A stretch of DNA of 64,000 bases, from NCBI GenBank assembly GCA_022447365.1, contig JAKVBL010000003.1, positions 62,001 to 126,000 of the forward strand, given 5' to 3'. A program made the translations under genes and the position numbers. The notes below the pieces were generated by a model that was given only the letters and a program-made list of their open reading frames with translations, had not been told where the DNA came from and ran no database searches. Within the stretch, counting starts at the first letter, position 1, and every line of letters starts with the position of its first letter. This document shows positions 27,592-35,508 of this stretch, in pieces. The DNA comes from Oleiphilaceae bacterium. Lineage in GTDB: Bacteria > Pseudomonadota > Gammaproteobacteria > Pseudomonadales > Oleiphilaceae.

Positions 27592-27921
27592 ATGTTCGGT
27601 GGAAAAAATATGAATGACATAATGAAGCAAGCTCAAAAAATGCAGGAGCAGCTTCAGAAGCAGCAAGAAGACATGGCTAACGCAGAAGTGGTTGGCGAGT
27701 CAGGCGCTGGTATGGTCAAAGTTACAATGAATGGTCGCCATGATGTTAAGAATGTGGAACTAGACCCGGGTGTGATGACCGAAGACAAAGAGTTTTTAGA
27801 AGACTTGTTGGCTGCTGCGGTTAATGATGCTGTGCGTAAAATTGAAGAGAAGAATCAGCAAGCAATGTCTGGTTTAGCTTCAGGAATGGGAATGCCACCA
27901 GGATTTAAGATGCCTTTCTAG
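27592..27921 (+). CDS. ybaB: YbaB/EbfC nucleoid-associated protein
   Basis: 109 residues, with the N-terminal helix ([20 protein letters not shown]), the DNA-binding beta core ([20 protein letters not shown]) and a C-terminal Met/Gly tail typical of YbaB. Dimeric DNA-binding protein. AGGAG 7 bases before the ATG. Ten bases downstream of dnaX and 14 before recR, the usual order. Confidence 0.96.
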   Translation: MFGGKNMNDIMKQAQKMQEQLQKQQEDMANAEVVGESGAGMVKVTMNGRHDVKNVELDPGVMTEDKEFLEDLLAAAVNDAVRKIEEKNQQAMSGLASGMGMPPGFKMPF

Positions 27922-27935
27922 GCGGAAAATATACG

Positions 27936-28541
27936 ATGAAGTTTGGTGTAACCATTGATGAATTGATCGACGCACTGCGCGTTTTGCCTGGCGTCGGTCA
28001 GAAGTCTGCACAGCGCATGGCGCTCGACTTATTAGAACGCAAACGTGATGGCGGAGTGCGCTTATCGAAAGCCTTGTCAGAGGCGATGCACAAAGTGCAG
28101 CGCTGTGAAAAGTGTCGGAACTTTACAGAGCAAGATGTCTGTGAAATTTGTCGTGATACGCGTCGAGATGACAGCCTGCTTTGTGTTGTTGAGTCGCCAA
28201 GTGATTTACTTGCGATAGAACAATCACAGCAATATGCCGGAAAGTATTTTGTTTTAGGAGGCAGTTTGTCGCCAATTGATGGGCGAGGCCCAGAAGAAAT
28301 TGGTATCGGACAATTCGTTTCTTATCTTGACCAAATTCAGGTCTCTGAAGTGATTCTTGCGACGAACCCAACCGTAGAGGGAGAGGCGACAGCGCACTAT
28401 ATTTCTGAAATTCTGAAAAACAGAGGTATTCTAGCGACACGTCTAGCGCATGGGATTCCGCTTGGTGGCGAATTAGGTTTTGTGGATGGCGGTACGCTTG
28501 GCCACGCATTTTCTGGAAGGAAGCCGCTTGGCGATGGTTGA
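27936..28541 (+). CDS. recR: recombination mediator protein RecR
   Basis: 201 residues. N-terminal helix-hairpin-helix ([17 protein letters not shown]), four-Cys zinc finger ([16 protein letters not shown]), TOPRIM domain ([32 protein letters not shown]) and the C-terminal [21 protein letters not shown]. Works with RecF and RecO to load RecA at gaps. The rnd start overlaps its last 8 bases. Confidence 0.97.
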   Translation: MKFGVTIDELIDALRVLPGVGQKSAQRMALDLLERKRDGGVRLSKALSEAMHKVQRCEKCRNFTEQDVCEICRDTRRDDSLLCVVESPSDLLAIEQSQQYAGKYFVLGGSLSPIDGRGPEEIGIGQFVSYLDQIQVSEVILATNPTVEGEATAHYISEILKNRGILATRLAHGIPLGGELGFVDGGTLGHAFSGRKPLGDG

Positions 28542-29691
28542 TGAAACGCAGTTGCGCGCCCTTGAAGAAATAGATTTTACATGGGTGTATAGCGATACAA
28601 AGCTCAATGAGTGTGTTGAGTCTTGGTTGCAAGAGCCCTATATCATTCTTGATACTGAATTTGAGCGTAGCACTACTTTTTACGCGAAACCTGGCCTCAT
28701 TCAAATTGCGGCGTCGGGGTTAACCTATCTTATTGATCCTCTAAGTTTGACGAGTTTGAAACCTCTCGCTGCAGTGCTTGAAAGTGATGAAGTGGTCATC
28801 GTTCTGCACTCTATGAGCGAAGATATTGATCTGCTCTCTTATGCCTGTGATTGTCATATCTCTAATGTGTTTGACACGCAAATAGCGAATGCATTTTTAG
28901 GCAATGGCTCCTCGGTAGGGTATCAACGTCTGGTGGAAGCCGAGCTTGATATCGCACTTGATAAAGGCGAGACACGTTCTGATTGGTTGAAAAGACCCTT
29001 AAGTTCAAAACAGCTTCAGTATGCAGCTGCCGATGTGTATTACTTGGAAACTATCTACAAGAATCTATTAGAGAGGCTTATTAAAAGCCCTTGGCAGTCT
29101 GCTGTAGAGGAAGATTGCGCGCGTCAGGTCGAGTCGATTGAATCGGCAGTGGCGGATCCACAAAACGCATATTTAAAGCTGAGAGGGGCGTGGGATTTAC
29201 CTTTACCAAAGCAAGCTCTTTTGCAAAAGCTAGTGTGCTGGCGCGATGAAATGGCTGTTGGTAAGAATCTTCCTAAAAGTTGGGTGTTCGGAGACGCTAG
29301 TCTGATTGAGATGGCGCGTACCCGTCCGACTGCGCAAAATTCTCTGTTTTCCTTGCCCAAAGTGAAGCCAAAGTCGGTGAAGCGTTTTGGTCTCGATGCA
29401 ATTGCTTTGATTTCTAACGCGCAAGAAGTTGTTCCTGAAGGGTTTATGCCAATAGCGAAACCCATTAAAGGAAAAGAACTAGAGTTTTATAAGAAGATTA
29501 AATCGCTTGTAGCAAAGCAAGCCGCGACGGCAAATATAGACCCAGCCTTGATTGCGGGCAGAAAACAGATGGAGGCATGGGTGATTCACTATTGGCGTGA
29601 TCAAAATCCAGATCTCCCTGATCTTATTAATGGCTGGCGTTCTGACTTAATAGGTCAGCCACTTACCGAATTGGCTGCAACAGTGCTATAA
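28534..29691 (+). CDS. rnd: ribonuclease D
   Basis: 385 residues. DEDDy 3'-5' exonuclease: [22 protein letters not shown] gives the first Asp and Glu, [10 protein letters not shown] the second Asp, and [15 protein letters not shown] the Tyr/Asp motif. An HRDC domain follows ([26 protein letters not shown]), then a second HRDC-like stretch. Processes the 3' ends of tRNAs and other stable RNAs. The ATG at 28534 overlaps the recR stop; the longer frame to 28480 lies within recR and is rejected. GGAAGG lies about 13 bases upstream. Confidence 0.94.
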   Translation: MVDETQLRALEEIDFTWVYSDTKLNECVESWLQEPYIILDTEFERSTTFYAKPGLIQIAASGLTYLIDPLSLTSLKPLAAVLESDEVVIVLHSMSEDIDLLSYACDCHISNVFDTQIANAFLGNGSSVGYQRLVEAELDIALDKGETRSDWLKRPLSSKQLQYAAADVYYLETIYKNLLERLIKSPWQSAVEEDCARQVESIESAVADPQNAYLKLRGAWDLPLPKQALLQKLVCWRDEMAVGKNLPKSWVFGDASLIEMARTRPTAQNSLFSLPKVKPKSVKRFGLDAIALISNAQEVVPEGFMPIAKPIKGKELEFYKKIKSLVAKQAATANIDPALIAGRKQMEAWVIHYWRDQNPDLPDLINGWRSDLIGQPLTELAATVL

Positions 29692-29738
29692 GTTCTGTTT
29701 AGTTTTCTATTTATCTACGATTGATGACGAGTAATTGA

Positions 29739-30050
29739 ATGACTTCTTATACAAATGCGACAAAACGTTTTTGCTCTGTTTATAAAAGCAGCAAGCGTGC
29801 TGAAATGTATTTATATGTTGATCGTTCACAGGATGTGAGTAAGTTGCCAGAAGCTTTGATGCAAGCTTTTGGTACGCCAACTAAAGTTTTGGATTTGATT
29901 TTGACGCCTGAAAAAGAACTGGCGAGAGCTGACGCGTCAACGGTATTAGAGGCGATTGCGGAAAAAGAATTTTATTTGCAAATGCCGCCAGTTGACTCCG
30001 AATCTGCGGAAAATTTGGCGATGGCTCCGCGCGACTCTTTAAATGGCTAA
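29739..30050 (+). CDS. ycgL: YcgL domain protein
   Basis: 103 residues with the family pattern CSVYKSSKRAEMYLYVDR near the N-terminus and LARADASTVLEAIAEKEFYLQMPP near the end. A small cytoplasmic protein of unknown biochemical role. 47 bases after rnd; its last 8 bases overlap the start of ycgN. Confidence 0.92.
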   Translation: MTSYTNATKRFCSVYKSSKRAEMYLYVDRSQDVSKLPEALMQAFGTPTKVLDLILTPEKELARADASTVLEAIAEKEFYLQMPPVDSESAENLAMAPRDSLNG

Positions 30051-30507
30051 TTCGGATTTAACACAGCCTTTTTGGGAGCGAAAAACGCTCGCTCAAATGA
30101 CGTCTAGCGAGTGGGAAAGCTTGTGTGACGGCTGTGCTAAGTGTTGCTTACATAAGCTTCAAGATGATGAGACAGACGAGGTGTTTTATACCTCTGTCGC
30201 GTGTCGAAAGTTGGATCTTGAAACTTGTCGGTGTACTGTCTATCGAGATAGGTTAAAGCATGTTCCAGAATGTTTGGATCTTATTCAGGAAGACTTGGAT
30301 GCGCTTGATTGGCTGCCGAGTTCATGTGCATATCGTATGGTATCAGAAGGTCGTGGTTTGGCGTCTTGGCACCCTCTAGTAAGTGGTGATGCTGATTCGG
30401 TGCATAAAAAAGGGATGTCAGCGCTTGGTCGAGTGGTGTCGGAAGATACTGTTGCGGAAGAAGAGCTTGAACTGTACATCATTGAAGAATTCTCTACGGA
30501 AAAATAG
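30043..30507 (+). CDS. ycgN: YcgN family cysteine-cluster protein (UPF0260)
   Basis: 154 residues. The Cys cluster is clear: CDGCAKCCLHKLQ, then SVACRKLDLETCRCTVYRDR and VPECLDLI, followed by WLPSSCAYRMVSEGRGLASWHPLVSGD, the signature of the family. The Cys layout looks like a metal or Fe-S site; no activity is established. Overlaps ycgL by 8 bases and the next gene by one base, so translation is coupled. Confidence 0.93.
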   Translation: MANSDLTQPFWERKTLAQMTSSEWESLCDGCAKCCLHKLQDDETDEVFYTSVACRKLDLETCRCTVYRDRLKHVPECLDLIQEDLDALDWLPSSCAYRMVSEGRGLASWHPLVSGDADSVHKKGMSALGRVVSEDTVAEEELELYIIEEFSTEK

Positions 30508-30857
30508 TGTTGATTGATTTACCTTCTTACATCGTAGCCTGGCTTGTTTATTTGCTCTCAAGTGTTGGTTTGCTGATTGTTGTTTGGCGTATGACACGAA
30601 ATTGGACATGGCGTCGCACGCGTCGTGTTACTCGAATTGTTATCGCAGTAACCCTTTTAACGCCCATGAATATCATCGCAAATGGTTTATGGCTTGCGCC
30701 GGCCTTTTTAGTTGCTGCCTATGCGCTGGCTCAAAATCAATTGGATATTGTTCAACAATCGTTTTCGGTCATGGGGGCGGCGGTTGGTTTTATGGTGCTG
30801 ATGGTGCTGTTAGAGTCTGTCGCGCGACGCTTATTAGGTATGAGGTACGGTGAATGA
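30507..30857 (+). CDS. small membrane protein in the ycgLN operon
   Basis: 116 residues with three membrane segments (IVAWLVYLLSSVGLLIVVW, GLWLAPAFLVAAYALA, VMGAAVGFMVLMVLLES) and a basic first loop (RMTRNWTWRRTRRVTR). I do not recognise a named family. GTG start overlapping the ycgN stop by one base; its own TGA overlaps the ATG of the next gene (ATGA). Confidence 0.72.
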   Translation: MLIDLPSYIVAWLVYLLSSVGLLIVVWRMTRNWTWRRTRRVTRIVIAVTLLTPMNIIANGLWLAPAFLVAAYALAQNQLDIVQQSFSVMGAAVGFMVLMVLLESVARRLLGMRYGE

Positions 30858-31066
30858 TTCGTCCGGGAATTTATGAGCATTACAAAGGCCAACGCTACGA
30901 AGTCATTGGTTTGGCTCGACACTCAGAAACAGAAGAAGAGCTTGTTGTATACCGAGCTTTATATGGGGAGCATGGATTATGGGTGCGACCTTATGCAATG
31001 TTTTCTGAGGATGTCGAGTTAGACGGAGTGCGTCGACCTCGCTTTCAATACCTTACTCAAAAGTAA
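30854..31066 (+). CDS. DUF1653 family protein
   Basis: 70 residues, matching DUF1653: GIYEHYKGQRYEVIGLARHSETEEELVVYRALYGE then LWVRPYAMFSEDVE. A small beta-rich domain of unknown function. ATGA overlap with the upstream gene. Last gene of the rnd-ycgL-ycgN run. Confidence 0.9.
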   Translation: MIRPGIYEHYKGQRYEVIGLARHSETEEELVVYRALYGEHGLWVRPYAMFSEDVELDGVRRPRFQYLTQK

Positions 31067-31206
31067 TTGTAATCTGCTCATAAAAGTCTGAATACTTAAG
31101 CCTTTACTTGTGCTTACGCGTTGTTCTTATAGTATTTTCTGCTATACCTAAAGTTATTTCCTGAATTTTATTTTTGACTCCGCGAGGAGTAGTTAGGGTG
31201 GCTTTA

Positions 31207-33222
31207 ATGGTTTTTTTGCGTCTGCGAAAAGTGCGTCAATACGTAGCAGTGGCGTTTTCCAGTCTCTTAATTCTTTCTTCGGGGTATGCGTTTTCTGACT
31301 CAAACGTGCAACCGGATGTTCGATTAATTATCGATATATCTGGCAGTATGAAGAAAAATGATCCGAAAAATCTTCGTGTTCCTGCTGTCAACTTGCTAAC
31401 TGAATTGGTTCCTGAGGGGAGTCAGGTAGGTGTTTGGACCTTTGGTCAGTGGGTCAACAATCTCGTGAAATACCAGGCTGTGGATGCTGATTGGCGTGCC
31501 ATGGCAAAAACGAAAGCTAATGAAATCAACTCTGTTGCACTGCATACAAATATAGGAAAAGCGCTTGAGACCGCATCAGCGGATCTGGAGGCAGATAGCA
31601 GCAATACTCACTTTATTCTTCTGACCGATGGTATGGTCGACATTGACAAAGATCCTGCAAAAAATACAGCAGAACGTGAGCGTATTCTGGGCGAAGTGCT
31701 TAATCGAATTGCCGAGTCTGGCGCAAAAATTCATGCAGTCGCGTTATCTAGTAATGCGGATAAAACACTCATGGATAAGCTGGCTGTAAAAACAGGCGGC
31801 CAGTCGGCCTTAGCTGAAACCTCTGACGATCTTAATCGTGTCTTTTTGCAGGCCTTTGATAAAGCGGTTCCACAAGAGCAAGTGCCAATTGAAGGGAATG
31901 CTTTTGTTATAGATTCGAGTATTGAAGAATTTACTGCTTTGGTCTTTACCAACTCTAGCTCTAAGCAGGTTCGCTTAATTGCGCCTGGTATGGAAGAGTT
32001 TGACGCTAATAGTTCGAGTGAAGAGGTGCGTTGGTACAAGGACTCGGGTTACGAATTGATAACAGTCACGCAGCCTGATGAGGGAGAGTGGGTGATTGAT
32101 GCGGACGTTGGTCCGGATAGCCGTGTCACGATTGTGAGCAATTTGCAGATGGATGTCCCGACATTGCCAAGTAACGTATTTGCAGGCGATGTATTGGATG
32201 TTAATGCCAGCTTCTTCGATGAGGGTGAATTAATCACCGATAGCGACTTTCTGTCCATCTTAGAGGTCGATTTAAGTGTTACTGATGAAGTAGGGCAATC
32301 AGGCAGTCGAGCCATGAAACTCGGTTCTGACAGTGTGTTTAGAGATCAAATCTCTAAATTGAAAAACGAAGGTACTTACATTGTCGCTGTTGATGTTGAT
32401 GGAAAAACATTTAAGCGTCGGTTTGAACAAACAGTGACCTTGCGTCCTCCATTTGATTTTGAATTGTCTGTGGTTGGGGGTGACCAGCCAATGCATAGGC
32501 TAGTGGTCAGCGCTTTATCGACTGATATATTGCTGGAGGAGACTAGTGTGTTTGCGAAGGTGAAATCTCCCGATGGTAATAGCTTAATCAAAGCTGTCGA
32601 ACGAATTGGAGATGAAGCGCGCTGGGCGATCAATATCATGCCCGAAGCGGGTGATGGCGTTTATAAGTTGGCGGTGAAAGTGAAAGGCGTCAATGAAGCT
32701 GGGGAACCTGTTAATTTAAAACCTAAAGTATTCGAAGTGGCTTTCCCTATTCCAATGGGCGAAGCAAATAAAATCATCGCAGTTGAAGAAGAAGCTGTCG
32801 AGCCGGTTGAAGGGCTTGATGAGCCAGGCGAGACTGTCGAACCTGAGCAGAACATTGCGCCAGACTTGAGTGAAGAAGCAACTAAAATGGCTGATTTTAC
32901 GCATGGTATGGAGGATGAAAAAAGTAATGAAATGCTTTGGGTGGCTATTGCAGCGGGTGTCGCATCGATTGTCGCATTACTCGGTACCTTGATTTACTTC
33001 GTGCGTAAGAAAAAAGCAGCGCAAGAGCCGGAAGAAGAAATTATCTCTGATGAAGTGATGGACGAGTTAACCGACACTTCTGCAGAAGAATTGTCATTTG
33101 AGCCAGAACCAGAGTCAGAGCCAGAGCCAGAGCCTGAACCTGAACCTGAACCTGAACCTGAACCTGAACCTGAACCTGAACCTGAACCTCTTCGGCTGGC
33201 ACCTCTTCAGGCTCGTCGCTAA
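31207..33222 (+). CDS. von Willebrand A domain membrane protein (TIGR03503-like), 3' end disrupted
   Basis: As written, 671 residues. A signal or anchor (YVAVAFSSLLILSSGYAFS) precedes a VWA domain: MIDAS motif DISGSMKKND, VGVWTFGQWVNNL, and FILLTDGMVDIDKD. A beta-rich region follows to about residue 540, then an acidic stretch, one membrane helix (LWVAIAAGVASIVALLGTLIYFV) and an acidic cytoplasmic tail. The tail enters a (Glu-Pro) run at 33133 and then an unnatural end, LRLAPLQARR, because the DNA after the repeat is in opposite orientation (see neighbouring entries). This layout resembles TIGR03503 proteins. The ATG at 31207 was preferred over upstream TTG and GTG codons. Confidence 0.78.
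   Translation: MVFLRLRKVRQYVAVAFSSLLILSSGYAFSDSNVQPDVRLIIDISGSMKKNDPKNLRVPAVNLLTELVPEGSQVGVWTFGQWVNNLVKYQAVDADWRAMAKTKANEINSVALHTNIGKALETASADLEADSSNTHFILLTDGMVDIDKDPAKNTAERERILGEVLNRIAESGAKIHAVALSSNADKTLMDKLAVKTGGQSALAETSDDLNRVFLQAFDKAVPQEQVPIEGNAFVIDSSIEEFTALVFTNSSSKQVRLIAPGMEEFDANSSSEEVRWYKDSGYELITVTQPDEGEWVIDADVGPDSRVTIVSNLQMDVPTLPSNVFAGDVLDVNASFFDEGELITDSDFLSILEVDLSVTDEVGQSGSRAMKLGSDSVFRDQISKLKNEGTYIVAVDVDGKTFKRRFEQTVTLRPPFDFELSVVGGDQPMHRLVVSALSTDILLEETSVFAKVKSPDGNSLIKAVERIGDEARWAINIMPEAGDGVYKLAVKVKGVNEAGEPVNLKPKVFEVAFPIPMGEANKIIAVEEEAVEPVEGLDEPGETVEPEQNIAPDLSEEATKMADFTHGMEDEKSNEMLWVAIAAGVASIVALLGTLIYFVRKKKAAQEPEEEIISDEVMDELTDTSAEELSFEPEPESEPEPEPEPEPEPEPEPEPEPEPEPLRLAPLQARR
33133..33189. 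repeat. (CCTGAA)9 tandem hexanucleotide repeat, left arm
   Basis: Nine perfect CCTGAA units plus CCT, read in the VWA frame as Pro-Glu repeats and preceded by degenerate gag-cca units. It faces the TTCAGG array at 33308-33385, so the two arms are inverted copies able to pair over more than 50 bases. Confidence 0.97.
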
Positions 33223-33307
33223 GATTCTCCAACTCCTCTACAACGTCATCCAAGCCCCCAGACAAATCAATATCATCTAAATCCAGGTCATCTGCATCTG
33301 GCTCCGG
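33190..33307 (-). other. inverted 118-bp coding block inside the VWA gene
   Basis: On the plus strand this block gives a nonsense end to the VWA protein. On the minus strand it reads, in the Glu-Pro frame, as an acidic tail: EPDADDLDLDDIDLSGG..., EELENLSDEPEEVPAE. That composition matches both the acidic tail upstream of the repeats and the acidic frame that resumes at 33386, so the block looks flipped relative to its gene. Flipping it back restores frame with the upstream part, but the downstream acidic frame stays one base out. A further small indel, or an assembly error, is therefore also needed. Confidence 0.75.
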
Positions 33308-33385
33308 TTCAGGTTCAGGTTCAGGTTCAGGTTCAGGTTCAGGTTCAGGTTCAGGTTCAGGTTCAGGTTCAGGTTCAGGTTCAGG
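33308..33385. repeat. (TTCAGG)13 tandem hexanucleotide repeat, right arm
   Basis: Thirteen perfect TTCAGG units, the reverse complement of the left arm. On the minus strand they encode Pro-Glu repeats. Copy number may vary by slippage; a change of whole units would not alter reading frame. Confidence 0.97.
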
Positions 33386-33601
33386 TTTGAACCGGTGCTC
33401 GAGGATGAAGCTGAGGTTGCGGCTAGTATTGCGCAGGCGATTGAAGACGCAGCTGAAGATCAAGATGATGCATTATCTGAGGAAATTGAGGCAGCTCTAG
33501 ATTTGAGTGATCCGGAGTTTGATGATGAAGAATTTAATCTTGAAGACTTTGATATTGGTGATACCGATGATCTTCCAAAAGACGATGATAAGAAAGACTA
33601 G
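33386..33601 (+). pseudogene. detached 3' coding end of the VWA gene
   Basis: An acidic frame FEPVLEDEAEVAASIAQAIED..., then LDLSDPEFDDEEFNLEDFD, ending KDDDKKD and TAG at 33599. It starts right after the TTCAGG array in a different frame from the VWA gene and has no ribosome site of its own. Its composition continues that of the VWA acidic tail, so it is read as the severed C-terminus. Confidence 0.7.
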
Positions 33602-33634
33602 ACAGGAGTCTCAAAACTAGTAGCTTTGATTTGG

Positions 33635-33708
33635 TGGGGCGTAAAAAACAGCATTTTGTATAAATAAATGCTTGCATACTGAAAAATGCATCCATATAAT
33701 ACGCCCCA
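33635..33708. other. nested inverted-repeat element upstream of tRNA-Gly
   Basis: Outer arms TGGGGCGTA (33635-33643) and TACGCCCCA (33700-33708) enclose inner arms GCATTTT and AAAATGC and a central GTAT...ATAC. The whole 74-base unit can fold into one long interrupted hairpin. It lies between the VWA remnant and tRNA-Gly and has no terminal T-run. It may be a small palindromic repeat element or an mRNA end structure. Confidence 0.45.
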
Positions 33709-33779
33709 CTTTGAAGCAATGAACTCTTTCAAGTTCTCTTAATACTTGATTTTACAGAGTTTTTTCAAAGCCTTCCTAA

Positions 33780-33855
<76 letters not shown>

Positions 33856-34077
33856 AATTTTCTTATGACTTTGTTAAACCTATCGTCGTTTATTGTTACT
33901 AAACTTCCTCAAGGTTTGCCGCGCCCGAAGAAAGCTTATCCATCGCTTAGCTCAATGTCTTAATTGTTGATATTTCTGTATCCCTGTTTAGTCATGCCGT
34001 TTACACAATTTATACTTGCGCCTTGTTCTTCTTAGTCAAGTCGCATTATAGTTTTGAGCTTTTGCGCGAGTTTCTTG

Positions 34078-34866
34078 ATGATTACTGTCTCTGGTCTGTT
34101 TTCTTATCCTGTTAAATCGTTTCGCGGTTTATCGCATCAGTCGATGAGCTTAGACGCGTTCGGGCCACATATGGATAGGCGTTTTATGGTCATCAATGAT
34201 CAAGGAAAGCATGTCACTCAAAGAACGCACCCCAAAATGGCACTAGTCTCTGCTTTAGTAAGTGAAAGCACGCTGTCAGTGAATTTCGATGGCATAGAGA
34301 CAGTATTACTGTTTTCTGAGTTTGATGTTCCAGTGATGGCTGAAGTGTGGTCGGATAGTGTTGATGCTTTGGCGATGTCATCGAAAGACTTTGATAAGCG
34401 ATTATCCGTGTATTTGAATGAGTCTGTCCGTTTAGTCTTCATGCCTTCAAGCACCTATCGACAGGTTGATCCTGATTTTTCACCGGAATCAGCACGAGTC
34501 AGTTTTGCTGATGGTTTTCCAATTCTTTTGTGTAGTGAGGAGTCATTGCTCGATCTGAATTCGAGGTTGGAAAATGCGGTGGCAATGAATCGTTTTCGTC
34601 CGAATATTGTGATCAGTGGGAGTGAATCATATCAAGAATCGGAATGGCGCCGAATCAAGATAGGGGAGATCGAGTTTGATGTCGCTAAGCCATGTTCACG
34701 CTGCAGTATGATTACCTTGGACGAACGGGGGGTGTATAATAAGGAGCCCTTAAAGACTTTAGCGCAGTACCGCTTGAATCAATTTGGCGCGTGCTTTGGT
34801 GAGAATTTAGTTCAGCGTGGCGAGGGACTTATATCGTTAGGCGACTTGGTCGAAATATTAGAATAG
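34078..34866 (+). CDS. MOSC domain protein, YcbX-like
   Basis: 262 residues. An N-terminal MOSC beta-barrel (VSGLFSYPVKSFRGLSHQSMSLDAFGPHMDRRFMVIND) and a C-terminal MOSC domain (NRFRPNIVISGSESYQESEWRRIKIGEIEF, then KPCSRCSMITLDERGVYNKEPLKTL) with the conserved Cys of KPCSRC expected to bind the molybdenum cofactor. Such proteins reduce N-hydroxylated compounds in E. coli (YcbX). The ATG at 34078 was chosen; the TTG at 34054 adds eight residues. Its last 9 bases overlap the convergent gene. Confidence 0.85.
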   Translation: MITVSGLFSYPVKSFRGLSHQSMSLDAFGPHMDRRFMVINDQGKHVTQRTHPKMALVSALVSESTLSVNFDGIETVLLFSEFDVPVMAEVWSDSVDALAMSSKDFDKRLSVYLNESVRLVFMPSSTYRQVDPDFSPESARVSFADGFPILLCSEESLLDLNSRLENAVAMNRFRPNIVISGSESYQESEWRRIKIGEIEFDVAKPCSRCSMITLDERGVYNKEPLKTLAQYRLNQFGACFGENLVQRGEGLISLGDLVEILE

Positions 34867-35403
34867 TTCGACTTCATCATCGCTATCGTCTTCATCGGTC
34901 TTTTCAAAATGATGGCGATATATTTCGAGCGCCTCATTCACTGAGGCTCCATTCATAATGTGTTCAAACATGAGTCGCTCTTCTTCCATAGAATAGTTCG
35001 ACTTAATGTCGTTTTGCAGTCTTTCCCATGCGCTTGGATTGTTGGCGCTGTTAGGGTCTGACATCAATTCGCTCAGCCAGCCTAGGTCACGTTTCACATG
35101 ATCAAGTCGTTGTGACAATCGATCGTAAAATTGAAACGCCACGATGGAACTGATAATCGATTTATGGATCTCTTGGGCTTGGGAGCTAAAGTTGTTTGCG
35201 GCTTGTTTGTCAGACGAGTCGGTCAAGTGGCTGATTTGTTCTGCTATGTAAGAAAATGATTTGGTCAACTCTGCCACAGACTTTTCACCATCAGTCATTG
35301 TGCATTCAATTTGTGATACCGCGAGGGTGAGCAAATTGATGGTGGATCGAACTTGCTGCCACTCGAGCTGAGTGATGTTTGTGTCTAAAGCTGGTTCAGT
35401 CAT
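34858..35403 (-). CDS. hypothetical helical protein, weakly CheZ-like
   Basis: 181 residues, almost entirely helical with an acidic C-terminus (EKTDEDDSDDEVELF). The segment SIVAFQFYDRLSQRLDHVKRDL resembles the FQFxDxxxQRLxHV motif found in CheZ-like and other chemotaxis-associated helical proteins, but the active-site residues of CheZ cannot be placed. No chemotaxis genes are close. Function unassigned. Ends inside the MOSC gene. Confidence 0.6.
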   Translation of the reverse strand: MTEPALDTNITQLEWQQVRSTINLLTLAVSQIECTMTDGEKSVAELTKSFSYIAEQISHLTDSSDKQAANNFSSQAQEIHKSIISSIVAFQFYDRLSQRLDHVKRDLGWLSELMSDPNSANNPSAWERLQNDIKSNYSMEEERLMFEHIMNGASVNEALEIYRHHFEKTDEDDSDDEVELF

Positions 35404-35508
35404 TTAGTATCTTCTCGCGCTATGATCTAATACGTGTCCGCTGCAAAGTGCTCAAAAGAATAGTCGAACACTTTGAAAAAGCTAACGTAGAAATTAAGTG
35501 GTTGTTTA

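Noticed and set aside
33133..33385. CRISPR-like repeat array
   Set aside because: The units are 6-bp perfect tandem repeats encoding Glu-Pro with no spacers and no cas genes.
33041..33463. A 140-codon minus-strand gene across the hexanucleotide repeats
   Set aside because: Its middle part is real coding sequence, but its two ends are reverse complements of the VWA gene; it is a by-product of the inversion, with no ribosome site.
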